NCBI RefSeq assembly: GCF_020532645.1 | Contig: NZ_JAJAUZ010000007.1 | Span: forward strand, 149,922-213,921 | Direction of reading: 5' to 3' | DNA length: 64,000 bases | Source of the DNA: Streptomyces bambusae | GTDB taxonomy: Bacteria; Actinomycetota; Actinomycetes; Streptomycetales; Streptomycetaceae | In this document: in pieces, positions 1-8,563 of the stretch | Numbering within the stretch: position 1 is the first letter of the stretch | Layout of the letters: the number at the start of each line of letters is the position of its first letter | Notes under the pieces: generated by a model | What the model saw: only the letters and a program-made list of their open reading frames with translations | What the model was told of the DNA's origin: nothing | Databases searched by the model: none | Made by a program: the position numbers and the translations under genes

Positions 1-63
1 TGGGCTGCCTTTCTGGTGACGGCGGTGTGGCGGGGGCTCTGCGCCCGGGTGCGCTGCATCTGG

Positions 64-102
64 CAGGGACAGCCGACCGGCTGCTCCGGTCGGCTGTCCC
101 TG
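64..102 (-). terminator. Strong hairpin terminator after the YVTN propeller gene
   Basis: A perfect 17-bp inverted repeat (64-80 with 86-102) and a 5-nt loop lie 88 bp beyond the stop of the leftward propeller gene. There is no U-tract, as is usual for GC-rich actinomycete terminators. The rest of 1-189 shows no convincing gene. Confidence 0.75.
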
Positions 103-189
103 ACGGTTCCCTTCCGTGCGCTCACACAGCAGGAACCGGCTGATATTCACACAATTGGCGCCGGTGACTGCCTCGCCCGTCACGAATCC

Positions 190-1455
190 CTATGGCGCAG
201 GGGCGGTGCACACCGCGTACGGAGTCAGGCTGATGCTCTCGGCCGACGTGTTCTGCCCCTCGACCTGCCAGCCGTTGCCTGCCGGCCGACTGCTGACGTA
301 CTCGGGTGCAGGACCTGTGGTGGTGAAGCCGCCGCCGGTCAGCGCGCTGCCCGTCGGACAGGTCGCGGTCGTTGCGCCCGGCACCGAGCTCAAGGCCATG
401 CCGGTGGGAACGTTCACGGGCATGTCTCCCGAGATGGTGTTGGTGGCGGTGTCGATCACGGTGACGCCGCCACCGTTCGGCCGGACGGCGTAAAGACGGA
501 GACCTGTCGGGGACATCACGAGTTCCGTGGGGTCGACCACCCCGGGAATGGTGGCGACGACAGTGTTGGTGGCTGCATCGATCACCGCGATGCGGAAGGC
601 GTTCCGCTCTGCGACGTAGACGCGTTTCCCGTCGGGGGAGACGGCCACGCCGTTGGGACCGTCTCCGACCGGAATGGTCGTGGTGACGGTGTTGGTCGCC
701 GCGTCGATGACGGAGACCTCGTTCGTGCGGATCTCCGTCACGTAGACACGGGCACCGCTCGGTGACACGGCCACCCGTCGGGGCTCCGTCACGCCGGGTC
801 CGAGGTTCACGGACGTGACGACGGTGTTGGTCGCGGCATCGACGACCGACAGCTCGCCCGACCCGCGCTCCACGACGTAGACGCGCTTCCCGTCCGGCGA
901 GACCGCGAGTCCGTTGGGGATGCTGTCGGCGCCGGTGGAGACCGTCGCAACCACCGAGGCCACGGGCAGAGTGGTGTCGATCACCGACATCTGGTCCGCG
1001 TTCTCCGCGGTCACGTAGGCCCGGCGGCCGTCCGGAGAGACCGCGACGGACTCGGGAGTTCCCGCCAGTGCCACGGTATCGACCACGGTGTTGGTGCCCG
1101 TGTCGATCACTGACAGCTCGCCCGAGTCCCGTTCGGTGACGTACACCCTGCGGCCGTCCCCGGAAGCGGCCACCTGGATGGGCGCACCCTGCGCCCCCGT
1201 CGGGATGGTTGCGACGACGCTGTTGGTTCCCGTGTCGACGACCGACACCGCATGGTCGGAGGGGCTCGCCACGTACGCGAAGGTGCCGGGTGCCGCCGCC
1301 GCAGGCGGGGCGAGGACGCAGGCGGCAGCGGTCATGCCGGCGACCAGCGCGTTGGTGGCACACCACCTTGCTGATCGCCGACCGCCACCCCGTGCGGCCG
1401 CCCCCCGCGGCGCAGGCTCCTCCTGTGGCGTGACGGTGAGGGCGAGGTGGTGCAT
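190..1455 (-). CDS. Secreted YVTN-family beta-propeller protein
   Basis: This 421-residue protein starts with ATG behind a GGGAGG ribosome binding site. A hydrophobic stretch at about residues 35-55 ending in a run of alanines is a likely signal peptide. The mature part is built of about seven blade repeats of roughly 42 residues, each with VIDTGTN or VIDAATN, VATI, VAVSPDG and RVYV elements, which is the YVTN/surface-layer propeller pattern. A short Cys-containing tail (CPTGSALTGGGF region, last ~55 residues) follows the propeller. Such proteins are scaffolds or binding surfaces outside the cell; the ligand is unknown. It is a single gene with its own terminator. Confidence 0.85.
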   Translation of the reverse strand: MHHLALTVTPQEEPAPRGAAARGGGRRSARWCATNALVAGMTAAACVLAPPAAAAPGTFAYVASPSDHAVSVVDTGTNSVVATIPTGAQGAPIQVAASGDGRRVYVTERDSGELSVIDTGTNTVVDTVALAGTPESVAVSPDGRRAYVTAENADQMSVIDTTLPVASVVATVSTGADSIPNGLAVSPDGKRVYVVERGSGELSVVDAATNTVVTSVNLGPGVTEPRRVAVSPSGARVYVTEIRTNEVSVIDAATNTVTTTIPVGDGPNGVAVSPDGKRVYVAERNAFRIAVIDAATNTVVATIPGVVDPTELVMSPTGLRLYAVRPNGGGVTVIDTATNTISGDMPVNVPTGMALSSVPGATTATCPTGSALTGGGFTTTGPAPEYVSSRPAGNGWQVEGQNTSAESISLTPYAVCTAPAP

Positions 1456-1607
1456 CGTGCCTCCCTGATGGGGTCCAGTGCGGCCCCTGTTCCCGGGGCC
1501 GCGAGCAGGATTCCACCGGAAATCGGACCATAGGCTCTCCACGGGCTTGCGGCGCATCAAGACGCCCCGGACGGTCCAGCAGCTACGGGCGAGGAGCGGA
1601 GCACCGG

Positions 1608-2216
1608 TCAGTACCAGTGATTGGCCTGCCAGAATTTCCAGGCGCCGCACGGACTGCCGTAGCGGCTCTTCATGTACTTCAGACCCCATGCGATCTGGGT
1701 GGCGGGGTTGGTGCGCCAGTCGGAGCCGGCCGATGCCATCTTGGAAGCCGGGAGGGCCTGCATCAGGCCGTAGGCGCCCGAAGAGGGGTTGGTCGCCCGG
1801 TGGTTCCACGACGACTCGCGCTTCACGATGTCGCTGAAGCACTGGAACTGGCTCGCCGGAACCATCCGGCGGGCGATGCTCTTGACCTGCGCGGCCGTGT
1901 AGGAGGACCGCGGGACGGAGTGGGCTGCAGAACGGTTCGCCGCCTCCCTGGCCATGCGGGCCTTCTTCGCCTTGGCCGCGGCCTTCCTCGCGTGCTCGTC
2001 GGCCAGGGAGGAGAAGGTCTTGGCCTGCAGGGTCAGGGACGCGGCGTGTTGTCGGGTGTCCCCGCCGGCCGCAAGATCCGTGAGGAGCGGCGTGCCGGCA
2101 GCGGTTGCTTCCATGTGGTCGGCGGGCGGCTTGCGGTGCGCGCCGACGACGACTCCGACCACCGTGACGGCAGTGGCAGTCGTGACGGCGAGTCCTCGAA
2201 CAGGGAGCCGACCCAC
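1608..2216 (-). CDS. Secreted lytic transglycosylase (SLT-type)
   Basis: I place the start at GTG 2216 because GGAAGGAGA lies just upstream; this gives 202 residues with an N-terminal signal peptide (LAVTTATAVTVVGVVVGA). A Lys/Ala-rich helical linker (about residues 60-90) leads to a C-terminal lysozyme-like domain. It contains the catalytic-Glu motif KRESSWN, then NPSSGAYGLMQALP and a terminal WKFWQANHWY. The family cleaves peptidoglycan glycan strands outside the membrane. The 235-bp stretch upstream (2217-2452) is a long leader, but I do not see a recognised riboswitch in it. Confidence 0.88.
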   Translation of the reverse strand: MGRLPVRGLAVTTATAVTVVGVVVGAHRKPPADHMEATAAGTPLLTDLAAGGDTRQHAASLTLQAKTFSSLADEHARKAAAKAKKARMAREAANRSAAHSVPRSSYTAAQVKSIARRMVPASQFQCFSDIVKRESSWNHRATNPSSGAYGLMQALPASKMASAGSDWRTNPATQIAWGLKYMKSRYGSPCGAWKFWQANHWY

Positions 2217-2452
2217 GCGGTCTCCTTCCAACGGATCCGCGGGGTGTCCTCGCGGATGTGAGAGCGCCCGTTGTCCCGGAGTCCGACGCCGTGGCCGGCG
2301 GAGTTCTCGGGACGGCACGCGGCCCGGCCCGTGAAAGCGATGGGCTCTCGCGCATCCACACCGGCAGGACGTACCGCATGCGGGGCCTGACAGGATCGCC
2401 ACTCTGCAGGTGGGCGGCCGTGCTGAGAATCCTCTTTCGGGCACCCGAGGGG

Positions 2453-3733
2453 TCACCCTTGCGATCCCGTCAGCCCTGCCGGAAGCGTGCCCGAAGGCCT
2501 CCGGGCGGCCCTTCCGCTCCCGCCGGAGCGGTCGGTCAGCCACAGCAGGAGCGCGAGGGCAGGCAGGACCGCGGCGCAGCCGGTGACGGCGGTCCAGCCG
2601 CCCCAGCGGAAGGCGAACGATCCGATCTGCGAGCCCAGCGCCCCGCCGAAGAAGAACGTCGCGATGTAGATGCTGTTGAGGCGGGCGCGGGCGCTGCCGT
2701 CGAGCTGGTAGATGGCGTGCTGGCCCACGATCAGGGTGCTCTGGACGGCCAGGTCGAGGAGGACGGCGGCGGCGACCAGCAGGACGATGTGGTGCTGCCC
2801 GAGCATCGCCAGGCCCAGCGCTCCGATGCACAGGACGAAGCCGGCCGCGGTCATCGGACGCCCCCGGCCGCGGTCCGCCCAGCGGCCTGCGAGCGGGGCG
2901 ACGAGTGCGCCGGCGGCGCCGACCAGTGCGAAGAGGCCGATGCCGATCTGTGAGTAGTGGAACGGGGCGTCGGTGAGGACGTAGGAGATGGTGGTCCAGA
3001 AGGCGCTGAACGCACCGAACATCGCCGCTTGGTAGACGGCGCGGCGCCGGAGCACCGGCTGGGTGCGGACCAGGCGGAGGGTGGACCGCAGCAACGCCGC
3101 GTAGCCTCCCTGTGCGGTGGGGGTGCGTCGGGGCAGCGCGATGCGGAGGGTCACGGCGAGCACGCCCATCAGTGCCGCCGACACCAGGTAGACCGCGCGC
3201 CAGCCGGCGGCCTCGGCGAGCAGGCTGCCGAGGGTGCGGGAGAGCAGGATGCCGGCGAGCAGGCCGCTCATGACGCGGCCCACGACCTGGCCGCGCGTGT
3301 GGTCCGGTGCGAGGTCCGCGGCGAACGGCACCAGGATCTGGGCGACGACGGACGCCGCCCCGGCGATCAGGGCCGCTCCGAGGAGCACGGCGAAGTCCGG
3401 TGCCAGCCCGGCGACGGCCATGGCGGCGGTGACGACGGCCAGCAGGACCGAGATCAGCCGGCGGTTCTCCAGCCGGTCGCCGAGCGGCACCAGCAGCAAC
3501 ATGCCCAGGGCGTAGCCGATCTGGGTCACGGTGACGAGCGTGCCGACGGTGCCCTCGTCGAGACGGAACGTGAGCCTGAGCACGTCCAGCAGGGGCTGGG
3601 CGTAGTAGAGGTTCGCGACGGTCAGACCGCAGGACGCGGCGAGCAGGACCACCAGCCGGCCGGGAGGGGCGCCGGCGGTGCCGTGCTGCGGAGGGGCGGG
3701 GGCAGTGGATCCCTTGGTGATGGGCGTAGGCAT
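2453..3733 (-). CDS. MFS transporter (12-TM drug/sugar efflux type)
   Basis: A 426-residue integral membrane protein with about twelve hydrophobic segments. The loop motif GDRLENRR after the second helix is the MFS motif A. It resembles the predicted arabinose/drug efflux permease group. It is transcribed divergently from the MarR gene, and the 114-bp gap carries two copies of a 12-bp operator-like sequence, so MarR repression of this exporter is the natural inference. The substrate cannot be told from sequence. Confidence 0.88.
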   Translation of the reverse strand: MPTPITKGSTAPAPPQHGTAGAPPGRLVVLLAASCGLTVANLYYAQPLLDVLRLTFRLDEGTVGTLVTVTQIGYALGMLLLVPLGDRLENRRLISVLLAVVTAAMAVAGLAPDFAVLLGAALIAGAASVVAQILVPFAADLAPDHTRGQVVGRVMSGLLAGILLSRTLGSLLAEAAGWRAVYLVSAALMGVLAVTLRIALPRRTPTAQGGYAALLRSTLRLVRTQPVLRRRAVYQAAMFGAFSAFWTTISYVLTDAPFHYSQIGIGLFALVGAAGALVAPLAGRWADRGRGRPMTAAGFVLCIGALGLAMLGQHHIVLLVAAAVLLDLAVQSTLIVGQHAIYQLDGSARARLNSIYIATFFFGGALGSQIGSFAFRWGGWTAVTGCAAVLPALALLLWLTDRSGGSGRAARRPSGTLPAGLTGSQG

Positions 3734-3796
3734 GGGTACCTCTGGATGCGCGTCGGGCTCTGACGGAGGTCGGCCTCAGGAGGTGATGAATGCACC

Positions 3797-3841
3797 TTCC
3801 ATATAGAAAATGCATTCCATATAGAAGGGAGTGTATATGCT
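3797..3841. promoter_or_regulatory. Twin MarR operators and leaderless promoter
   Basis: The near-palindrome TTCCATATAGAA occurs exactly twice, at 3797-3808 and 3815-3826, spaced 18 bp start to start. This A/T-rich block stands out in the GC-rich background between the divergent MFS and MarR genes. TATGCT at 3836-3841 sits six bases before the MarR ATG, the classic layout of an actinomycete leaderless -10 box. The second operator copy would then cover the -35 region. Confidence 0.7.
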
Positions 3842-3847
3842 GGACGC

Positions 3848-4315
3848 ATGAGATTCCAGGGCGACCTCCCCCTCGCGGTCGACACCGGCGCAGTGGCGCG
3901 GACCGTGCAGCACTTGTTCGCGGTACGGGTCGAGTCGGTCATCCAGCCGATGGGCTTCACGCTCGGCCAGTGGACGGTGATGCGTGAGCTCCGGCGGACG
4001 CCGGGGGCGTCCGCCGCCGAACTCGCCCGGGCGGCGGGCCACACACCCCAGGCGTGCGGGGCGATCCTGAAGCAGTTGCAGGCCGACGGCTTCGTGGAAC
4101 GGATCTCCGGCCGCGGCCGGATCGTCGAGAACCGCCTCACCGCCCACGGCGCACGGGTCGCGGACGACACGATCGACAAGGTCGATGCCGAGCTCAGGCC
4201 CGCACTCGAGGAGTTCGGACGCGACAACCTCGATGCGTACCTCGACCTCGCCGCACGGCTCATCGACGCCCTGGATCGCACCGCCGACGGCCGGCGGCCC
4301 CTCCGCCGCCCCTGA
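3848..4315 (+). CDS. MarR-family transcriptional regulator
   Basis: A 155-residue winged-helix protein. The core runs from about residue 35 (LGQWTVMRELRRTPGASAA) through the recognition helix (HTPQACGAILKQLQADGFV) to the wing (RGRIVENRLTAHG). No Shine-Dalgarno sequence is visible, but TATGCT is placed for a leaderless transcript starting at the ATG. Divergent orientation to the MFS exporter and the twin operators suggest autoregulation and ligand-relieved repression of the exporter. The inducer is unknown. Confidence 0.9.
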   Translation: MRFQGDLPLAVDTGAVARTVQHLFAVRVESVIQPMGFTLGQWTVMRELRRTPGASAAELARAAGHTPQACGAILKQLQADGFVERISGRGRIVENRLTAHGARVADDTIDKVDAELRPALEEFGRDNLDAYLDLAARLIDALDRTADGRRPLRRP

Positions 4316-4434
4316 CCCCCTGAGCGGCCCTGCCGCCTCACGGATGCGTGACCCGTCGCCCGCTGCGGCCGGGTGAGTGAAACACGGGGTGGAGAGGTCG
4401 CCGCCGGACATGGCACGGCCGCCCGGGTGGTCCG

Positions 4435-6162
4435 ATGAGCCCCATGTCACGGAGGACCAGGTACGGGTGGGTCACAGCGGCGCTGTGTCTGATGGCGGCC
4501 GGTGGTGCATCGGCGGCGGCCGCTCCTGCCGAAGCCGGCGGTCCGGTGGACACCACGGCGGCGGACGGGTCCCGGTCCGCCCGGCCGGCCGACACGGTGA
4601 CGGCGGGCGATGCCCCGCCCCTGCGGTTCGTGAGCTACAACATCTGCGGCAACAGCTGTGGTGCCGCCTCCTACGACAGCGGGCGCCGCATCGACACGAT
4701 CGTTGCGCAAGCAGGCGCCGCCACGTGGAACGCCGACCAGATCTTCCTTCAGGAGGTGTGCCGGCCGCAGTACGACGCCGTGCTGACCCGGCTCGGCAGG
4801 CTCGGCTACCGCGGCCTGTTCAGCCGTACGGTGCTGGGCCGGCCCGGCGTCTGCGGCAATGCCGACTACGGCAACGCCGTCTTCGTGAGGGGAGAGGTCC
4901 AGGAGAGCCTGGACCTCGATCTCACGGTCGGCGGAGAGAAGGAGCCGATCCGGGTTCCCTGCCTGAGGAACACCGTCCAGTACCGCACGAACTGGGCCTG
5001 TTCGGTGCACCTGTACTGGGACGACGGCACGCTGGCCGGGCCCGAGGCGGACCGGCTGGCGGCACGCGCACGCAGCTGGGAGGACCAGGGCGTCCCGGTG
5101 GTCCTGGGCGGTGACTTCAACCACTCGCCCCGCAGCTCCACCATGACCCGGTTCTACGACCGCGCCGTGGGCGACGGCGCGATGGGCCGCTTCGTCGAGG
5201 CGGACCAGTCCGACGCGGACTTCTTCGACCCGGCGGCTTGCACCCCCGGTGTCACCGAGGCGTGCCGTTCCGGGGAGGCGACGGTGCCCTCCCTGAAGAA
5301 GAAGCTGGACTACGTGTTCCTCACCGCAGCCCACTTCACGACCCCCGCGGCCGACGTGCGGCCCCTCGACCTCCTGGTCTCCGACCACCGGATGGTGCGG
5401 GGCGCGGCAGCCTGGAGCGATTGCGGCCCCCTCGACGTGCGCCGGGCGGCCTTCTTCCGCCGCAATGCCGCCGGGTCCCTGTTCCGGATCACAGCGGACG
5501 GCAACGGGACCTTCGCGGGGCCGTGCAAGGTGGGCGCGGGCTGGCAGGCCATGCGGCACGTCGTCCGCCCGCCGCAGAGCGAGGTCCTCCTCGCCGTCGA
5601 CGGGGCCGGGGACCTGTGGCGCTACCCGGCGGACGCAGCCGGCGCCTACGCGGGCGCCACCCGGATCCGCGTCGGCAGCGGCTGGCAGGGGTACGACGCC
5701 GTACTCGCTCCGGGTGACACCACCGGGGACGGCCGGCCCGACCTCCTCGGCCGGGACACCGCGGGCGGCATGTGGCTGCACGCCGGAAGGGCGGACGGCA
5801 CCACTTATGCCGCGCCGGTGCGCACGGGCACCGGATGGCAGACGTACGGCGCGCTGGTGGCGCCCGGTGACTTTTCGGGGGACGGCCGGCCGGACCTGCT
5901 GGCCCGTGACCGGGCCGGGGTGCTGTGGCTGTTCCGCGGCACTGGCGCGGGCGGGTTCGCACCGCGTGCCCGGGCCGGCAGTGGCTGGAACATCTACAAC
6001 GCCCTGTCGGCACCCGGCGATGCCGACGGGGACGGCCGGCGCGACCTTCTGGCGCGTGACGGGTCGGGTGTGCTGTGGCTGTACCCGGGCGACGGGACCG
6101 GCTCCTACCGCCCGCGGTCCCGGGTCGGCACGGGATACCCCGCAGGGGAACTCCTGCTCTGA
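4435..6162 (+). CDS. Secreted endonuclease/exonuclease/phosphatase protein with VCBS repeats
   Basis: A 575-residue exported protein; an alternative ATG lies 9 bp downstream at 4444. The signal peptide covers about residues 10-33. Residues ~60-325 form an EEP metal-dependent phosphoesterase domain with its usual motifs: FVSYNICG, IFLQEV, LGGDFNHS and SDHRM. Residues ~330-575 hold FG-GAP/VCBS-type blades with repeated DGRPDLLARD and GVLWLFRGTG elements. The substrate could be DNA, RNA, phospholipid or phosphoinositide. Its C-terminal repeats closely resemble those of the protein at 47199-48941. Confidence 0.88.
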   Translation: MSPMSRRTRYGWVTAALCLMAAGGASAAAAPAEAGGPVDTTAADGSRSARPADTVTAGDAPPLRFVSYNICGNSCGAASYDSGRRIDTIVAQAGAATWNADQIFLQEVCRPQYDAVLTRLGRLGYRGLFSRTVLGRPGVCGNADYGNAVFVRGEVQESLDLDLTVGGEKEPIRVPCLRNTVQYRTNWACSVHLYWDDGTLAGPEADRLAARARSWEDQGVPVVLGGDFNHSPRSSTMTRFYDRAVGDGAMGRFVEADQSDADFFDPAACTPGVTEACRSGEATVPSLKKKLDYVFLTAAHFTTPAADVRPLDLLVSDHRMVRGAAAWSDCGPLDVRRAAFFRRNAAGSLFRITADGNGTFAGPCKVGAGWQAMRHVVRPPQSEVLLAVDGAGDLWRYPADAAGAYAGATRIRVGSGWQGYDAVLAPGDTTGDGRPDLLGRDTAGGMWLHAGRADGTTYAAPVRTGTGWQTYGALVAPGDFSGDGRPDLLARDRAGVLWLFRGTGAGGFAPRARAGSGWNIYNALSAPGDADGDGRRDLLARDGSGVLWLYPGDGTGSYRPRSRVGTGYPAGELLL

Positions 6163-6464
6163 CGGCCCGCTCCTGTCGTCGAGACCCGGGCGCGGGCTCG
6201 TTCCAGGGAGGATTCCCGCGCGGAAAGCCGGAGTTCCCCGCTCTGGTGAGAGCCGAGGACCACCGCATCGAGGATGCTGCCCACTTCCGGGAACTCACCT
6301 GCCGGCACCCTCGCCCCGTCACCGAGGAACCGGGAGTTTATGAAGGCCGGCACATCGCTCGAAGGGGAAACGAGGGACACGGCCACGCCCAGGTCGCCGA
6401 CGTGCTCGGTGACCCGGCAGCGCACCATCCGGTGGTTCCGGCTCTCGCCGTCCGCATGCATCAT
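6105..6464 (-). CDS. Small OB-fold/S1-like protein, hypothetical
   Basis: A 119-residue product starting at ATG 6464 behind GCGGAG at suitable spacing. The core (VRCRVTEHVGDLGVAVSL, then VPAFIN, then FPEVGSILDAVVLG) resembles the S1-like OB-fold of small Streptomyces hypothetical proteins. Its last ~20 codons overlap the 3' end of the convergent EEP gene by 58 bp. That overlap, and an Arg/Ser-rich tail without clear structure, make the exact C-terminus doubtful. Confidence 0.5.
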   Translation of the reverse strand: MMHADGESRNHRMVRCRVTEHVGDLGVAVSLVSPSSDVPAFINSRFLGDGARVPAGEFPEVGSILDAVVLGSHQSGELRLSARESSLERARARVSTTGAGRQSRSSPAGYPVPTRDRGR

Positions 6465-6656
6465 CTTGATCTCCGCCCTCGCTGCTGAATTCCGGACCCG
6501 GAGCCTAGAGCGCAGAGCTCATCCGCCGAGTGACCTCGGGGCGGACCTTGGGCCAGGCACGTGTGCTCGTACGGGCACGCGTGCCCGGGCTGCACGGGTT
6601 CTTCGGTCGGCCGTTCCGGACCGGTGTGATGTCTGCGGCGCGGCCCTGCGTCAGCG

Positions 6657-8084
6657 TCAGCGTCCGCCCAGGCGCAGGCGCAGGCGCTGGAGGGGGACGA
6701 GGTTCAGGAGGAGGCCGGCGGCTGCGACGGCGGTGACGAGGTTCAGGCCGGGACGGTAGGGCGTGAAGTCGCCCCCGTGGCCCGTGCCGCCGAGTAGGCC
6801 GGTGAGGACGGCGAGGACGAGCGCGGCTCCGACCATGGCAGAGGTTTGGACCAGACCCGAGGCAAGGCCCTGCTCCTCGTCGCGGATGCCCTCGGTCGCC
6901 TGCGACATGATCGTGCCGTAGCCGAGGGCGAAGCCCGTGCCGAGCAGCAGGAGCGACGGCAGCATCGTGGCCAGGTAGGGCGGCGAGGTTCCCGCAGTGA
7001 TCAGGAACCAGCCGTACCCCAGGGTGGTGGCGATCATGGAGGCGCGGATCAGCGCTGCGGTTCCGAAGCGGTTGACGAGCCTGCCCGAACCGGGTGAGCC
7101 GACCGCGACCACGACGCCGATCGGGAGCAGGGCGAAGGCCATGCGCAGCGGCGACCAGCCGCGGCCGTCCTGCAGGAACAGGGTGAGCATGAACTGGAAG
7201 CTCATGTAGGAACCGACCAGTGCCACGATGCTCAGGTTGGCGCGGATGGTGCCGGCGTGGCGCAGGATGCCGAGACGCACCAGCGGGTGCCGTACGCGCT
7301 TCTCGATCAGCACGAACGCGGTCAGCAACACGAGAGCGAGGGCGAGCGGGCAGAGCGTCCCGGCCGAGGTCCAGCCGTGGGCCGGGGCGGAGACCACGGC
7401 GTACACGGCCGACAGCATGCCCGCGGTGAGCGTGACGGCGCCGGCCGGGTCGCTCCCACCGGTCTTGCCGGGGCGGTCCCGGGGGAGGAGCTTCCAGCCT
7501 CCGACCAGGGCCAGCAACGCGAGCGGGACGGGCATCAGGAAGACGTAGCGCCACCCGAAGCCGGTCAGCACACCGCCGAGGACCAGCCCCAGGGAGTAGC
7601 CCATCGCGCCGAACAGACTGAAGACCGACAGTGCCCGGTTGCGTTGCGGTCCTTCCGGAAAGGTCGTGGTCAGCAGGGAGAGGCCGGTGGGAGCCGTGAA
7701 GGCGGCGGCGATGCCCTTGGCGAACCGGGTCGCGATCAGCAGGGAGCCGCTGTCGGCCAGAGCGCCGAGCAGGGAGGCGGCGGCGAAGAGCCCCAGGGCG
7801 ATCAGGAAGACCCGTCGGCGCCCCAGCAGGTCGGCGGCCCGGCCGCCGAGCAGCAGCAGGCCCCCGTACCCCAGGAAGTATCCGTTGACGATCCACTGCA
7901 GCGATGCGGTACCCATGCCCAGGTCGCGGCCGACGGAAGGCAGCGCGATCCCGACCATCGATCCGTCGAGGCCGTCCAGGAACAGCACCAGGCACAGCAC
8001 CGCGAGCACACCCCACAACCGTGCCGGCCATCGCCGGCCCACATCGGTTCGCAGCGCGGGGCGAGGGCAAACGGTCGTGGACAT
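6657..8084 (-). CDS. MFS transporter, DHA2/EmrB-type (14-TM)
   Basis: A 475-residue exporter with about fourteen membrane segments, GGRAADLLGRRRVF as the motif-A loop and an LDGLDGSMVGIALP first helix typical of the DHA2 drug:proton antiporters. GGAGAG precedes the ATG. Members export antibiotics and dyes. It stands alone, divergent from the metallohydrolase gene across a 479-bp gap, so the substrate is open. Confidence 0.9.
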   Translation of the reverse strand: MSTTVCPRPALRTDVGRRWPARLWGVLAVLCLVLFLDGLDGSMVGIALPSVGRDLGMGTASLQWIVNGYFLGYGGLLLLGGRAADLLGRRRVFLIALGLFAAASLLGALADSGSLLIATRFAKGIAAAFTAPTGLSLLTTTFPEGPQRNRALSVFSLFGAMGYSLGLVLGGVLTGFGWRYVFLMPVPLALLALVGGWKLLPRDRPGKTGGSDPAGAVTLTAGMLSAVYAVVSAPAHGWTSAGTLCPLALALVLLTAFVLIEKRVRHPLVRLGILRHAGTIRANLSIVALVGSYMSFQFMLTLFLQDGRGWSPLRMAFALLPIGVVVAVGSPGSGRLVNRFGTAALIRASMIATTLGYGWFLITAGTSPPYLATMLPSLLLLGTGFALGYGTIMSQATEGIRDEEQGLASGLVQTSAMVGAALVLAVLTGLLGGTGHGGDFTPYRPGLNLVTAVAAAGLLLNLVPLQRLRLRLGGR

Positions 8085-8439
8085 CGGCGGGACTCTCCGT
8101 AGGGGCCGGGCAGGGGTACGGCCGGAAAGGCGGGGACAAAAGCGGCGGTCCCCTCACCCTAGGGAGTGCTTAACGTTCTCTTTCTCCCCCGATTGGCCTT
8201 CTGCGCGGGGGAGGGCCGCTCCTCCGCACCGCCATGCGAGTCGCTCCGTCGGGATGCCGGTGCTTCCCGGCGGCGTTCCCGTCGTCCTTACTGGGGCGCG
8301 GGAGGACCTGCGTCGGACAGGGCCCCGGCCGTCGTGCCGCAGCGGTCGAAGTCCCCGCACCGCCGCTGTGCCGACGCACCACAGCTGCCCCCGGACGGCG
8401 GCTGTCAGGTGCCTTCACCGACCGGCCGGGAGGGCCTAT

Positions 8440-8457
8440 CGTTCGTTCGAACGAACG
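8440..8457. promoter_or_regulatory. Perfect 18-bp palindrome in the 8.1-8.56 kb intergenic region
   Basis: CGTTCGTTCGAACGAACG is a perfect palindrome about 107 bp before the GTG of the CehA-like gene. Its size and symmetry suit a TetR-type or similar dimeric repressor. The remainder of the 479-bp gap (8085-8563) shows no convincing gene. Confidence 0.5.
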
Positions 8458-8563
8458 GCGGGTTCGGGTGCCGGTGTCCCTTCGACGGGAGTGCGGCGCC
8501 CTGCTCCCGCCCGCGCTCGGTTGGTGTGACTCCTGCATTCCTTCCCGACAAGGAGAAGTACCT

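Noticed and set aside
2217..2452. Possible riboswitch (c-di-AMP/ydaO type) before the transglycosylase gene
   Set aside because: Such riboswitches often precede cell-wall hydrolase genes in streptomycetes, and the leader is long enough, but I could not find the conserved core elements. A covariance search would settle it.
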